This document shows positions 46,283 through 56,448 of a DNA stretch of 64,000 nt, piece by piece (the first letter of the stretch is position 1; each line of letters begins with the position of its first letter). The translations under genes were made by a program, and so were the position numbers. Source of the DNA: Sphingobacteriia bacterium (GTDB lineage Bacteria > Bacteroidota > Bacteroidia > Chitinophagales > Chitinophagaceae); assembly GCA_004294135.1 (NCBI GenBank), contig RDZY01000010.1, positions 1 through 64,000 of the forward strand, read 5' to 3'. Under the pieces are notes generated by a model. It saw only the letters and a list, made by a program, of their open reading frames with translations, did no database searches and was not told the origin of the DNA.

Positions 46283-47617
46283 TTAACGCAATACCATTTG
46301 CCTATCGGCATCTAACCTCAAAAGCACAAAAATTAATATTGTAAAAGAAAGCAACGATGATCCACCATAACTGATGAATGGAAGTGTTATACCCGGTGAG
46401 GGGAAGAGCCCTATCGTCATGCAAATATTAAACGCAATATGAAAAAAAAGTATGCTTACAACACTGTAAGCGTAAACCCTGCTGAAAGTACTTCGCTGTC
46501 GCTCTGCAATATGAATAAGCCTGAAAAGTAAAAATAAGTAGACCAATAAAAAGGCAAAACAACCTACAAAACCAAAAGCCTCTCCGAGTGAAGTAAAAAT
46601 AAAATCGGTACGTTGTTCAGGCACATATTTCCCACGAGTTTGAGTTCCTTTTAAAAAACCTTGACCAAGAAATCCACCGGATCCAATGGCTATCTTACTT
46701 TGTCGCACATTGTAATCATCTGGTTTGCGAGGAGCTTTACTGCTTTTTTTAGCAGATCTTTTATTCTCACCACAATCATAATCCTTACCAAATGCACTGT
46801 AAACCCTAGCACTTTGGTAACATTCTAGCACATTATTAAAAATAAATGGTACGGCAAATCGCTGAATTCCTACAGAAGTAAACCAGATAAAAAGAATCAG
46901 GTAAAGTAACCCTTTTTTCTTTTTAATAGTTTTTCTGTAGAGATAAATAAAAATAAGGGCAACAGCACTTAGTAAGATGGCCAAGGTATCAGGTTCTACC
47001 AGCAATGTTGAAATAATCAGTGCTACAAAAGAAAAACCAATAATTAGTACAATGGGGGAGAGCCCTTCTCTAAACATCACTAGAAAAAAACTGAAATAAA
47101 CCAATGCCATACCCGATTCGTGCTGTAATACTGAAATTACTGCTGGTAAAAGCGTAATGATTACAGCAATGGCTTGGGACTTGAATTTGGTAAAATCAGT
47201 TTCTTGTCGCGACAAGAATTTAGCAAGTGCCAATGCAGTAAAAATTTTACAGATCTCTACTGCCTGAAGGTTAAATCCACCTCCCAGTGGAATCCAACTT
47301 TTAGAGCCGTTGATGGTTTTACCAATTACAAAAGTGGCTATCATTAATAGTATCCCAAATGCATATAATAAATTAGCGAATGCTGTAAAAATTTTACTAT
47401 CTGTTAATATAATAAATGTGGCAATAAAAGTACAGAGACCCGCAAAAAAAAGTTGTTTACTATAACTACTCTTGCCATTTAGAAAAGTACTAAGCCAGTC
47501 GCCAGTACCCCTGTATTCAACCATAAAAATGCAGATAAGACCAATAAGCACTAGTATTGCGTACAACCAAATAACGGTTAAGTCCACACCATGTGATATG
47601 TTTTTTTGTTTGTTCAT
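46283..47617 (-). CDS. rodA: Rod-shape peptidoglycan polymerase RodA
   Basis: 444 residues with about ten membrane helices of the SEDS family. Signatures: NGSKSWIPLGGGFNLQAVEICKI, the basic loop QSKIAIGSGGFLGQGFLKGTQT, VPEQRTDFIFTSLGEAFGFVG, and the C-terminal FPSPGITLPFISYGGSS. It elongates glycan strands together with PBP2. Its start overlaps the last 4 bp of the PBP2 gene (translational coupling). A hydrophilic insert with a KRSAKKSSKAPRK stretch about residues 285-300 is longer than in E. coli RodA. Confidence 0.95.
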   Translation of the reverse strand: MNKQKNISHGVDLTVIWLYAILVLIGLICIFMVEYRGTGDWLSTFLNGKSSYSKQLFFAGLCTFIATFIILTDSKIFTAFANLLYAFGILLMIATFVIGKTINGSKSWIPLGGGFNLQAVEICKIFTALALAKFLSRQETDFTKFKSQAIAVIITLLPAVISVLQHESGMALVYFSFFLVMFREGLSPIVLIIGFSFVALIISTLLVEPDTLAILLSAVALIFIYLYRKTIKKKKGLLYLILFIWFTSVGIQRFAVPFIFNNVLECYQSARVYSAFGKDYDCGENKRSAKKSSKAPRKPDDYNVRQSKIAIGSGGFLGQGFLKGTQTRGKYVPEQRTDFIFTSLGEAFGFVGCFAFLLVYLFLLFRLIHIAERQRSTFSRVYAYSVVSILFFHIAFNICMTIGLFPSPGITLPFISYGGSSLLSFTILIFVLLRLDADRQMVLR

Positions 47618-49716
47618 GGCTTTAAGTCCCTAATCTTTTTTCGTTTGTCGTTCCCCAGCAACAGAGCCGTATTGAGTTTTATTTTGGTAGAAGTATCTTT
47701 CCCTTCAACTGGTTTAGAGCCAGGTTCAAGCAGGGGCTCTGTGTTGGACTTATGGTTTATTTCAATGGCATCATTGTTTTTTTCTGATGCTTCTTCCAAT
47801 GCAAGTTTTGCAAGTCGCTCTGCCCGCTCTGCGTCTTTTCTAGTGTACCAATTTTTGATGGCTTCAGGTATCAGATTCATATTCGAAACCCGCTCTGTTG
47901 TTGCTTTTCCTACTGTGCTTATGGTATCATTTAAATACTTCTCTATTATAAGACCCGCAATAGGGCCTGCTGCAACAGAACCATATCCCCCATTTTCAAC
48001 CACCACAGCAACGGCAATCCTGGGATTATTTTTAGGGGCAAAAGCAACAAATAATGAGTGATTTTTTCCGTGTGGATTTTGAGCAGTACCTGTTTTGGCG
48101 CAATATTCAATACCCGGTATTTTTATATGAGCTGCCGTACCATAAATAGTTACATCATGCATTCCATCATGCACTGCCTGATAATCACTGTCAGAAATAT
48201 TGGTCACCGTATGTTTGCTTCTGTACTTGTTCATAAAGCTGCTGTCTGCTACTTGCTCATGTTCAATACTATCTACAAAATGGGGTGGAAAATAAAAACC
48301 TTTGTTGGCAATAATACACATGATATTGGCCATTTGTAAGGGCGTAGCGGTCATTTTATCTTGACCAATACCGAGCGTTAGCACGGAACAGCTATTCCAT
48401 CTCTTTGCGCCTCCAAAGAATTTATTGTAAATACTTGTATCGGGAATATTAGCTTTGTCTTCACTGGGTAAATCCACTTCCAGTCTTCTCCCCAATCCAA
48501 ACGCATTCATATATTCTTTCCATTTCAGGTAACCCTGATTGGTATTCCCATACTTTTTATTATCAAGTGCTTTTCTAAAAACATCCGAGAAATAAGCGTT
48601 GCAAGAATTGGCCAATGCGAGCCTAAGATTGGCTGCGTGACCGGGATTGTGGTGTTCACAACGAACATAAACGCCACCACAGGCACCATAACCACCGCCA
48701 CAACCAACTCCATACGAGGGCGTAATTAAACCCTCATCCAAAGCCACCAATGCACCCAATGGCTTAAAGGTAGAACCGGGCGGATACTGGCCTTTGATGG
48801 CCCTATTGTACATTGGCTTTGCCGTATCCATCACCATTCTTCCCCAGTTTTTTCTGCGCGCATTGCCTGTTAAAACATTGGGATTATATGTGGGGCTAGA
48901 CACCATTGCAATAATTCCACCAGTACGTGGATTGATGGCAACTGCACTTCCAATTTTATTTTGTAATAGTAGTTCAGCCAGTTGTTGCACTTCAACATCA
49001 ATACTGGTAAAGAGGTTTCTGCCTGCAACAGGAATGGTATCAAATAATCCATTTTCATAAGGGCCTTGAATGCGACTTTTATTATCTCTAATAAAACGTT
49101 GAATACCTCGCTCGCCCATGAGGATGGACTCATAAGTTTTTTCCAGTCCGCTCATACCTGCGTAATCGCCCATTTCATAACCAAACTGGTGGTTTTTTCG
49201 AAGAAAAGCAGTGTCTACTTCTGCAATATAACCCAGCAGTTGCGCCGCAGTATTATAGGGGTAGGTACGAACCGATCTTTCGCTGAGTACAAAGCCCGGA
49301 AACTTGTACATATTCTCGGTTAGCTTGGCAAATAATTCGGCATTGAGTAGTGGCTCAAATACACTGGGCTTTACACGGGTATTTTTAAAAATAGCATCCC
49401 GCATTCTTTTCTTGTATTCGGCCGTATCTATATTCAGAATGGAACAAAGTGCAAAAGTATCGGTGCCTTTAGATTCGGAAGGGGTAACAATCAGGTCGAA
49501 GCTGATGGTATTTTCTAATAAAGCTCTTTTTTTACGATCGAAGATAATACCTCTGTCGGGGTAAACAATTTTACGGTAGATGGCGTTGTTTTCCGCAGCC
49601 AGCTTGTATTTTGAAGAAAAAATCTGGAGGTTAATCAGTTGAAAAGTGATCACAATAAATACCGCACCAATGATGATCTGTATAACCCTACTGCGGCTTT
49701 GATTGAAAACGGACAT
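47614..49716 (-). CDS. mrdA: Penicillin-binding protein 2 (elongasome transpeptidase)
   Basis: 700 residues: one N-terminal membrane helix (about 10-30), the PBP dimerisation domain (KYKLAAENNAIYRKIVYPDRGIIFDR), and a transpeptidase domain with the active-site STFK (Ser315), the SCN motif (ANSCNAYFS) and KTGTAQ (Lys541). It cross-links peptidoglycan in the lateral wall with RodA, encoded immediately after with a 4-bp overlap. The C-terminal 70-odd residues are charged and low in complexity (RKDAERAERLAKLALEEASE), an extension not needed for activity. mreC/mreD are not in the window. Confidence 0.95.
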   Translation of the reverse strand: MSVFNQSRSRVIQIIIGAVFIVITFQLINLQIFSSKYKLAAENNAIYRKIVYPDRGIIFDRKKRALLENTISFDLIVTPSESKGTDTFALCSILNIDTAEYKKRMRDAIFKNTRVKPSVFEPLLNAELFAKLTENMYKFPGFVLSERSVRTYPYNTAAQLLGYIAEVDTAFLRKNHQFGYEMGDYAGMSGLEKTYESILMGERGIQRFIRDNKSRIQGPYENGLFDTIPVAGRNLFTSIDVEVQQLAELLLQNKIGSAVAINPRTGGIIAMVSSPTYNPNVLTGNARRKNWGRMVMDTAKPMYNRAIKGQYPPGSTFKPLGALVALDEGLITPSYGVGCGGGYGACGGVYVRCEHHNPGHAANLRLALANSCNAYFSDVFRKALDNKKYGNTNQGYLKWKEYMNAFGLGRRLEVDLPSEDKANIPDTSIYNKFFGGAKRWNSCSVLTLGIGQDKMTATPLQMANIMCIIANKGFYFPPHFVDSIEHEQVADSSFMNKYRSKHTVTNISDSDYQAVHDGMHDVTIYGTAAHIKIPGIEYCAKTGTAQNPHGKNHSLFVAFAPKNNPRIAVAVVVENGGYGSVAAGPIAGLIIEKYLNDTISTVGKATTERVSNMNLIPEAIKNWYTRKDAERAERLAKLALEEASEKNNDAIEINHKSNTEPLLEPGSKPVEGKDTSTKIKLNTALLLGNDKRKKIRDLKP

Positions 49717-49747
49717 ATAATCTGTGGAGGTCGATTAATTCGACAAG

Positions 49748-49755
49748 CAAATTTA
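49748..49755 (-). promoter_or_regulatory. Perfect -7 box (TAAATTTG) upstream of the PBP2-rodA operon
   Basis: On the minus strand TAAATTTG matches TAnnTTTG exactly and lies 31 bp before the PBP2 start codon. The -33 region has no clear TTTG. Confidence 0.5.
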
Positions 49756-49806
49756 TGATATAGGAATTAAGAAGGAAGAATATTTTAATAAAATTTGAAT
49801 TGAATT

Positions 49807-51579
49807 TTATGCTGTAAAATAATTCAATCGTTTCAGCCTCGATTCAATGGCAGTTTTGGTGCGCCCCAGTTCTTTGGCCATATCGGCAATATCAGATTGC
49901 ATATCAAACATAATCTTTAGCTTATCATCCAGCTCAGGCGTCCAAGGCTGGTAGGCTGCTTTACTGATTAATCTTTTATCTGCTACTGTATAAGATTTTT
50001 GGGTTGAATTTTTTTGGGTTGGGCGACTGCTTTCTTCTTTTACCTGTCTCAATATATGAATATGAACCGATGCTGGCGTTTCTTGGGGTAGCATTTGCTC
50101 TGGAATTTTTAATTTGAATTTAGCCCTGGTAAGCGCCACATAGAGCAAATTTATTTCTTCATTTAACTTGGAAACATTTAGTGGTTCTTTCTTAGATTGT
50201 TGGGCAATCTTTTGTTTAATTAATTTACCCTCGCTGATAAAATCATCTGCCAGTTCAACTTCATCGTATTCCATACCCTTAGCACGGTGAACAGTAGAAA
50301 AAATCATTTGGGCTTTGGAACGGTCGCCATCCCCCGTATGCTTTTCTTTCAGTGTATTGAGTAAGGAAGGTATTCTATTACCATATTCTTTTACAATATT
50401 CAGCATCATACCCAATTGCATATCTTCTGTTTTTTCAATATACTCTTCCAACTCATCTATATCTTTCATTTGCTCAATCAGTTTGTCGCGAATACCCGCT
50501 TTCTTATTATTGTACAAACTCAATACATCGTATAGAGAAGCTCCGTCATCGGCATAAGTGTAGGAGTTGATATTGCCTTCAAAATATAAGTGGTTTATTT
50601 TTGGTTGTTTGGTAACAAACTCAATGGCTTTCAAAAGCAGGCCCAGATTGGTTCTGGCAATAATGGCTTTGGTCTTTATAGTACTGGTTAAACCTTGTCC
50701 CTTAATAGATACTGGCTTGGTGGTTGTCAACTGGTTTTTCCAATACAATACACTACAAGCCAAATTGGCAATAGTTTGTGGAAAGCGGAAGCTGGTAGAG
50801 AGTGATAATTTTTTACAGTTTACTTTTTCCAGTGAGTTTACGGCATAGCGCCATCCATATATTTGCTGGTGTGTATCTCCAACTATTACTTTTACAGACT
50901 GCTGTTGCATAAAAATATGCAGCATGGCTGGTGAAGCATCTTGTCCCTCATCAAATAAAATACAGTCGTAAGGCAATTGAATATTGGCCAACTGGAATTT
51001 TTTCAAATAGAAATCGTGTATAATTTCAATCTCAGCTTTGTCCATCTTACTCAATAAAATGCGGGTTCCTCTTTCTATATAAGTATAAAAACGTTTTACG
51101 AATTGGTTGGCCTTTTCATCGGTAACAGTATCTAAATAATTCAAATCCTGCACACGAGCTTTATCACTATTACAGAAATATGCAATGAATTTATTAATAT
51201 GGTTGGCTATAACGTATTCACCATGTTTTTCACCATCTCCGTTTAAGTTTAGTAATTCAGCAATTTCATGAGTTTTAAAGGACTGGGCTTTCACTTTATA
51301 GTTGCTGCCTTTAACAATATAGTTAAAAGCCAATGAATGAGCCGTTTCTACCCTTACATTATGAAGCTGATGCTCGGCAAATTTTCTGGTAGCATCTAGC
51401 TTAACCGATTTATTAAAAGCAATATAAAGAATACGTGAAGTAGGGGGCTGCTTTGCTGCATATTGAATAAGGGTAGTAGTTTTACCTGAACCAGCAACGG
51501 CATTGATGGCAATATCACCCGTTGAATTAATGATGGTATTTTGCTCGGCGGTAAATATTTGTACACTTTGTTCGCTCAT
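49807..51579 (-). CDS. FBH1-like UvrD-family helicase with Myb-like C-terminal domain
   Basis: 590 residues from the ATG at 51579; a TTG three codons upstream is less likely. SF1A helicase motifs: Walker A AVAGSGKT at residues 27-34, ILYIAFNKSVKLDATRKF and the VETAHSLAF segment, which are characteristic of FBH1-type helicases, ILFDEGQDAS (motif II), VGDTHQQIYGWR (III), LSTSFRF (IV), then STVHRAKGMEYDEVEL (V) and NLLYVALTRAK (VI). After a Q/S-rich linker the last 49 residues (542-590) form a Myb/SANT-like helix-turn-helix: PWTPELDDKL, IADMAKELGRT and AIESRLKRL. FBH1 helicases unwind DNA and clear recombinase filaments in eukaryotes; a repair or recombination role here is inferred. Confidence 0.85.
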   Translation of the reverse strand: MSEQSVQIFTAEQNTIINSTGDIAINAVAGSGKTTTLIQYAAKQPPTSRILYIAFNKSVKLDATRKFAEHQLHNVRVETAHSLAFNYIVKGSNYKVKAQSFKTHEIAELLNLNGDGEKHGEYVIANHINKFIAYFCNSDKARVQDLNYLDTVTDEKANQFVKRFYTYIERGTRILLSKMDKAEIEIIHDFYLKKFQLANIQLPYDCILFDEGQDASPAMLHIFMQQQSVKVIVGDTHQQIYGWRYAVNSLEKVNCKKLSLSTSFRFPQTIANLACSVLYWKNQLTTTKPVSIKGQGLTSTIKTKAIIARTNLGLLLKAIEFVTKQPKINHLYFEGNINSYTYADDGASLYDVLSLYNNKKAGIRDKLIEQMKDIDELEEYIEKTEDMQLGMMLNIVKEYGNRIPSLLNTLKEKHTGDGDRSKAQMIFSTVHRAKGMEYDEVELADDFISEGKLIKQKIAQQSKKEPLNVSKLNEEINLLYVALTRAKFKLKIPEQMLPQETPASVHIHILRQVKEESSRPTQKNSTQKSYTVADKRLISKAAYQPWTPELDDKLKIMFDMQSDIADMAKELGRTKTAIESRLKRLNYFTA

Positions 51580-51635
51580 ACGCCGCAATGATAGGTAATA
51601 TTTTGTTGCTAACTTGCAGTATAAATACTTGGAAT

Positions 51636-52070
51636 ATGGATATTAGTTTAAATACCCCTGCATTGTTATTTCCTGCCATCAGCTTAATCATGTTGGCGTA
51701 TACCAATCGCTTTTTAGCCTTGTCGAACCGTGTTAGGAGCCTTCACGATAAGTATGCAGGTCACAAACAACCCCATCTGATTCATCGCCAAATTAAGAGT
51801 CTGCGTTATCGGCTCAAATTAATTAAGAATATGCAGGCATTGGGCGTACTTACTTTTTTAAGCTCTATCCTTTGTATGTATTTTATTTATGCTGAATGGA
51901 TGGTGATGGCTCACTGGGTTTTTGCCATCAGCCTCATCACTTTTGCATTGTCATTAATGCTTTCACTATTAGAGATTCAGTTAAGTACAAAAGCACTTGA
52001 AATTGAATTGAGTGATATGGAAGGATTAGAAGACCCTTCGGTAATTCAATATATAAAAAGTAAGTTTTAG
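51636..52070 (+). CDS. DUF2721 membrane protein
   Basis: 144 residues from the ATG at 51636, which begins with the DUF2721 start pattern MDISLNTPALLFPAISLIMLAYTNRF. Then RYRLKLIKNMQALGVLTFLSSILCM and two more helices; the tail is acidic and ends SKF. A longer frame starting at 51588 would run over the divergent helicase promoter region. Function unknown. Confidence 0.8.
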   Translation: MDISLNTPALLFPAISLIMLAYTNRFLALSNRVRSLHDKYAGHKQPHLIHRQIKSLRYRLKLIKNMQALGVLTFLSSILCMYFIYAEWMVMAHWVFAISLITFALSLMLSLLEIQLSTKALEIELSDMEGLEDPSVIQYIKSKF

Positions 52071-52129
52071 CAACCACTTATTGCGCCCGCTTGTATCAAC
52101 AGTTTTGGGCACTTTAAAAGTATTTTAAT

Positions 52130-55100
52130 ATGCTCAATAAAATTATTCGATTTAGTATACACAACAAACTTATTGTAGGTATTATTATAATGGCACTGGT
52201 TGTATGGGGGCTCTGGAGTGCCTCTAAATTACCAGTGGATGCTTTGCCAGATATTACCAATAACCAAGTACAGGTAATTACAACAGCACCTACATTAGCA
52301 GCGCAGGAAGTAGAACAGTTTATTACCTATCCAGTTGAAAAAGCATTGGCAAATATTCAAGGAGTGGTAGAAATGCGTTCTTTCTCTCGTTTTGGGTTGA
52401 GTATGATTACCACTGTATTTGATGAAAATGAAAATATTTATTTTGCACGACAGTTGATTAATGAAAGACTGAAAGATGCAGAGCAGCAAATTCCTAAAAA
52501 TATTGGTAGGCCTAAATTGGCTCCGGTTACAACGGGACTGGGTGAAATTTATCAGTATATTATTCACCCCAAAAAAGGAAGTGAACAAAAATATTCTGCC
52601 ATGGATTTGCGTACCATGCAGGACTGGATTGTAGGCCGCCAATTAAGTGGTATAAAGGGAGTAGCAGAAGTCACGGCTTTTGGCGGCATATCTAAACAAT
52701 ATGAAGTGGCTATTAATCCCGATAGGCTTAAAGCGATGAATACAACCATTCCAGAAATTTTTACTGCACTAGAAAAAAACAATCAAAATACGGGTGGTGC
52801 TTATATTGATAGAAAGCCAAATGCTTATTTTATAAGAGCGGTTGGGCTGGTAAAAACCTTTGCAGATATCGAAAATATTATTGTTAAACAACAGCATGGT
52901 ATTCCAGTATTGATAAGAGATGTGGCAACTGTTCAGTTTGGTTCTCCGCCTAGATATGGAGCCATGACCTTTAACGGCGAAAAAGAAGTTGTGGGTGGTT
53001 TGGTACTCATGATGAAAGGTGCCAATAGTGCAGCAGTAGTTGCGCTGGTAAAGGAACGGATGCTGAATATTCAAAAATCATTACCAGCAGATATAATTAT
53101 TGAGCCTTTTTTAGATCGAACCAATTTAATTGATAGAGCCATTCATACCGTTAAAACAAACTTGATTGAAGGGGCATTAATCGTCATTTTTGTACTGGTA
53201 ATTTTTCTAGGTAATCTAAGAGCCGGATTAATTGTGGCTTCTGCCATTCCACTTTCTTTGCTATTTGCCATGTCGCTCATGAATTTATTTGGCGTGAGTG
53301 CAAATCTCATGAGCCTTGGCGCAATTGATTTTGGTTTAATTGTAGATGGTGCTGTAATTATTGTTGAAGCAACATTACATCATTTGGGATTGAGAAAGAC
53401 ACAAATCGCATTTACTCAAAAGCAAATGGATGAAGAAGTATACCAATCTGCATCGGCCATTAGGAATAGTGCTGCCTTTGGAGAAATTATTATTTTAATT
53501 GTGTATATCCCCATTCTTACACTTACTGGAATTGAAGGCAAAATGTTTCGCCCTATGGCACAAACAGTAGGCTTTGCAATTCTTGGAGCCTTACTACTTT
53601 CGCTTACTTATATACCCATGATGTGCGCTTTATTTCTTCCTAAAAAAATAAGTCTTAAGCGTAATTTTTCTGAAAAAATGATGAACTTTCTTCAACAAAT
53701 TTACCGACCAGTGATTCAGGGGGCTATTAAAATAAAGTATGCAATTATTACTTTTACCATTGTGCTTTTTATAATCTCCTTACTTATATTTAAAAATCTT
53801 GGAGGTGAATTTATTCCCACATTAGAAGAAGGAGATTTTGCCATTGAATTTTTACTGCCACAAGGATCTTCACTATCGCAAACCACCGAGACAATGCTAT
53901 TGGCACAGCGAATGCTGCGCCAATTTCCAGAGGTGAAAATGGTGGTGGGCAAAACGGGTGCTGCCGATATAGCCACCGATCCTATGCCGCCCGAAGCCAG
54001 TGATTTAATGGTGATTTTAAAAGACAAAAAAGATTGGGTAACCACCCAAGATTTTTATGAACTGGCGGATATGATGGGAGAAAAACTCTCATCCATTCCT
54101 GGGGTAATTGCAGAACCGAGCCAACCCATACAAATGCGGTTTAACGAGATGATGACGGGTATACGACAAGATGTAGCCATTAAAATATTTGGTGAAAATT
54201 TGGACAGTCTTGCCAAATACGCCGACAAAGTAGCTGCCGCCATTGGTAATATTCAAGGAATAACCCAACCACAGGTAGAGCGGATAGATGGACTTCCACA
54301 AATTACCATTGAATACGACCGCGCAAGATTGGCTGGTTATGGATTAAATATTGAAGACGTAAATCATGTTATTAGTACCGCATTTGCAGGTGAAGTAGCC
54401 GGTGCTGTTTATGAGAATGAACGAAAATTTGATTTGGTACTTAGGCTTGATAGTATGCATCGTAATTCTAAAGAGGATGTAAGTAATTTATATATCCCAC
54501 TGACAGGCGGTAACCAGATTCCCTTGTCTCAAGTGGCTGCTGTATCTTTTAAAACAGGAGCAGCACAAATAAGTAGGGAAGCAGGTAAACGTAGGGTATA
54601 CATTAGTTTTAATGTAAGTGGTAGAGACGTGCGTAGTGTAGTGGAGGATGCGCAAAAAATATTAAGTGAGCAAGTTAAATTACCTGTGGGATATTATTAT
54701 ACCTATGGTGGTACTTTTGAAAATCTTCAAAAAGCCTCTGCTCGATTAATGATAGTAGTACCAATTGCATTGCTATTAATATTTTTTATATTATACCTAA
54801 GTTTTCGCTCTTTAAAAGACGCTACACTTATTTTTATGGCCATTCCCATGGGAGCTATTGGAGGGGTATTTGCATTGTTGTTACGCAATATGCCATTTAG
54901 TATTTCTGCTGGTATTGGTTTTATTGCATTATTTGGTGTGTCGGTATTAAATGGCATTGTGTTAATCAGCACGTTTAACCAACTAAAAAAAGAAGGAATT
55001 ACTGATACAATAGAGCGGGTAATGCGTGGAACCAGTATACGCTTGCGACCTGTATTAATGACGGCAGCCGTTGCTGCACTTGGGTTTCTTCCAATGGCAT

Positions 55101-56446
55101 TGAGTAATGGTGCTGGTGCAGAAGTACAAAGGCCTTTAGCTACCGTTGTAATTGGTGGTTTAATTACTGCAACTTTTTTAACATTAATCGTATTGCCCTG
55201 TTTGTACCTTATTTTTTCAACCAAAAACAGTATGCTAAAACCATCGGTTAGGGTAATAAGTTGCCTCATTATACTTGGATTAGTGGGTGGAGTAAATGCA
55301 CAAGGAAATGCATTGAAAAGAGTAACGGTAAATGAAGCCATATCGCTCGCAAATAATAATCTTTTATACCAAATAAATAAGGAACAAATTATCAGGAGTA
55401 AAGCGCAGGTTAAAACAGCAACTGCCTTACCAAAAACAGGGGTGTTTACTGAAAATGAGGATCTACGACCCAGTGATCAAACTGGGATATTAAAAATAGG
55501 AGTATCTCAAAGCCTTGCATGGCCAGGCTTGTATAAAGCACAAAAAAATCTTTACAACGAACAGTTAAAATACCAAACACTCAATACTACACTTATAGAT
55601 GCACAGCTTAAGAAAGATATACGTTCTGTTTATTACCAACTTTGGTATTTGCAAAGCAAACAATATTTATTTCAACGCTTAGATAGTATTTATAAATCCT
55701 TACACGCTGCTGCCATACTAAAAGTGAAAGCGGGTGATCGTCCGGGTATTGATAGTATTGCGGCCAACGTAAGAATGAGGGAGTTAATGGCAATGATGGG
55801 TCAGGTTGATCAAGAACTTTTAATTCAGCAGCAGTTGATGATGCAATTGTTGAATAGTGAAGAAAAATTATTGCCCTTACTACAGCCTTTGGAAAAAATA
55901 GAAATGCCCCATTATGCAGAAGATAGTCTGCATCCATTACTGGTATTGCAGGAGCAAAATATCAATATAGCCAATGCAGGAATTGGAGTTGTGAAAAATG
56001 AAAACAAGCCAGAATTTTCTGGTCGCTTTTTTTCGCAGCGACTCTGGGGTGCTACCAATCCGTTTAATGGACTTTCTGTTACTGCTGCATTTCCATTGTT
56101 GAGTGCCAACGCATATCGCAATAAAATAAAAGTTGCAGAAGCGGGTAAAGCGGTAGAGCAAAAGCAATATGAATATGACAGCCAACTACTGCATACTAAG
56201 AAAGCCCAAGCAAAAGCTATTGTAGAAAAAAATAGAACCATCTTAGCTTTTTATGAAACGGCAGGAATACAACAATCCCATGAAATTATTAAAGCAGCAA
56301 CACTGGCGTATAAATCAGGTGAGGTAAGCTTTGCAGAGTTGTCGCAATATTTAGCACAGGGAATTGATATTCAAAAAAACTATTTAGAAAATCTGAATAT
56401 ATATAATCAGTCTGTTATTCAATATAATTACTATATCAATCAATAA
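52130..56446 (+). CDS. Heavy-metal RND efflux pump fused to an outer-membrane factor domain
   Basis: 1,438 residues. Residues 1-1034 form a complete HME-RND pump (CusA/CzcA family): VDALPDITNNQVQVITTAP at the start, the intramembrane LIVDGAVIIVEA with the proton-relay Asp406, and QPIQMRFNEMMTGIRQDVAIKIFG, which is closer to CzcA (Co/Zn/Cd) than to CusA. From residue 1035 (an in-frame ATG at 55232) a signal-peptide-like stretch ending NAQ is followed by about 380 residues with the repeated helical hairpins of a TolC/CusC-type outer-membrane factor. So one polypeptide encodes both the inner- and outer-membrane parts of the pump. The adaptor gene follows after 2 bp. Confidence 0.93.
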   Translation: MLNKIIRFSIHNKLIVGIIIMALVVWGLWSASKLPVDALPDITNNQVQVITTAPTLAAQEVEQFITYPVEKALANIQGVVEMRSFSRFGLSMITTVFDENENIYFARQLINERLKDAEQQIPKNIGRPKLAPVTTGLGEIYQYIIHPKKGSEQKYSAMDLRTMQDWIVGRQLSGIKGVAEVTAFGGISKQYEVAINPDRLKAMNTTIPEIFTALEKNNQNTGGAYIDRKPNAYFIRAVGLVKTFADIENIIVKQQHGIPVLIRDVATVQFGSPPRYGAMTFNGEKEVVGGLVLMMKGANSAAVVALVKERMLNIQKSLPADIIIEPFLDRTNLIDRAIHTVKTNLIEGALIVIFVLVIFLGNLRAGLIVASAIPLSLLFAMSLMNLFGVSANLMSLGAIDFGLIVDGAVIIVEATLHHLGLRKTQIAFTQKQMDEEVYQSASAIRNSAAFGEIIILIVYIPILTLTGIEGKMFRPMAQTVGFAILGALLLSLTYIPMMCALFLPKKISLKRNFSEKMMNFLQQIYRPVIQGAIKIKYAIITFTIVLFIISLLIFKNLGGEFIPTLEEGDFAIEFLLPQGSSLSQTTETMLLAQRMLRQFPEVKMVVGKTGAADIATDPMPPEASDLMVILKDKKDWVTTQDFYELADMMGEKLSSIPGVIAEPSQPIQMRFNEMMTGIRQDVAIKIFGENLDSLAKYADKVAAAIGNIQGITQPQVERIDGLPQITIEYDRARLAGYGLNIEDVNHVISTAFAGEVAGAVYENERKFDLVLRLDSMHRNSKEDVSNLYIPLTGGNQIPLSQVAAVSFKTGAAQISREAGKRRVYISFNVSGRDVRSVVEDAQKILSEQVKLPVGYYYTYGGTFENLQKASARLMIVVPIALLLIFFILYLSFRSLKDATLIFMAIPMGAIGGVFALLLRNMPFSISAGIGFIALFGVSVLNGIVLISTFNQLKKEGITDTIERVMRGTSIRLRPVLMTAAVAALGFLPMALSNGAGAEVQRPLATVVIGGLITATFLTLIVLPCLYLIFSTKNSMLKPSVRVISCLIILGLVGGVNAQGNALKRVTVNEAISLANNNLLYQINKEQIIRSKAQVKTATALPKTGVFTENEDLRPSDQTGILKIGVSQSLAWPGLYKAQKNLYNEQLKYQTLNTTLIDAQLKKDIRSVYYQLWYLQSKQYLFQRLDSIYKSLHAAAILKVKAGDRPGIDSIAANVRMRELMAMMGQVDQELLIQQQLMMQLLNSEEKLLPLLQPLEKIEMPHYAEDSLHPLLVLQEQNINIANAGIGVVKNENKPEFSGRFFSQRLWGATNPFNGLSVTAAFPLLSANAYRNKIKVAEAGKAVEQKQYEYDSQLLHTKKAQAKAIVEKNRTILAFYETAGIQQSHEIIKAATLAYKSGEVSFAELSQYLAQGIDIQKNYLENLNIYNQSVIQYNYYINQ

Positions 56447-56448
56447 AG

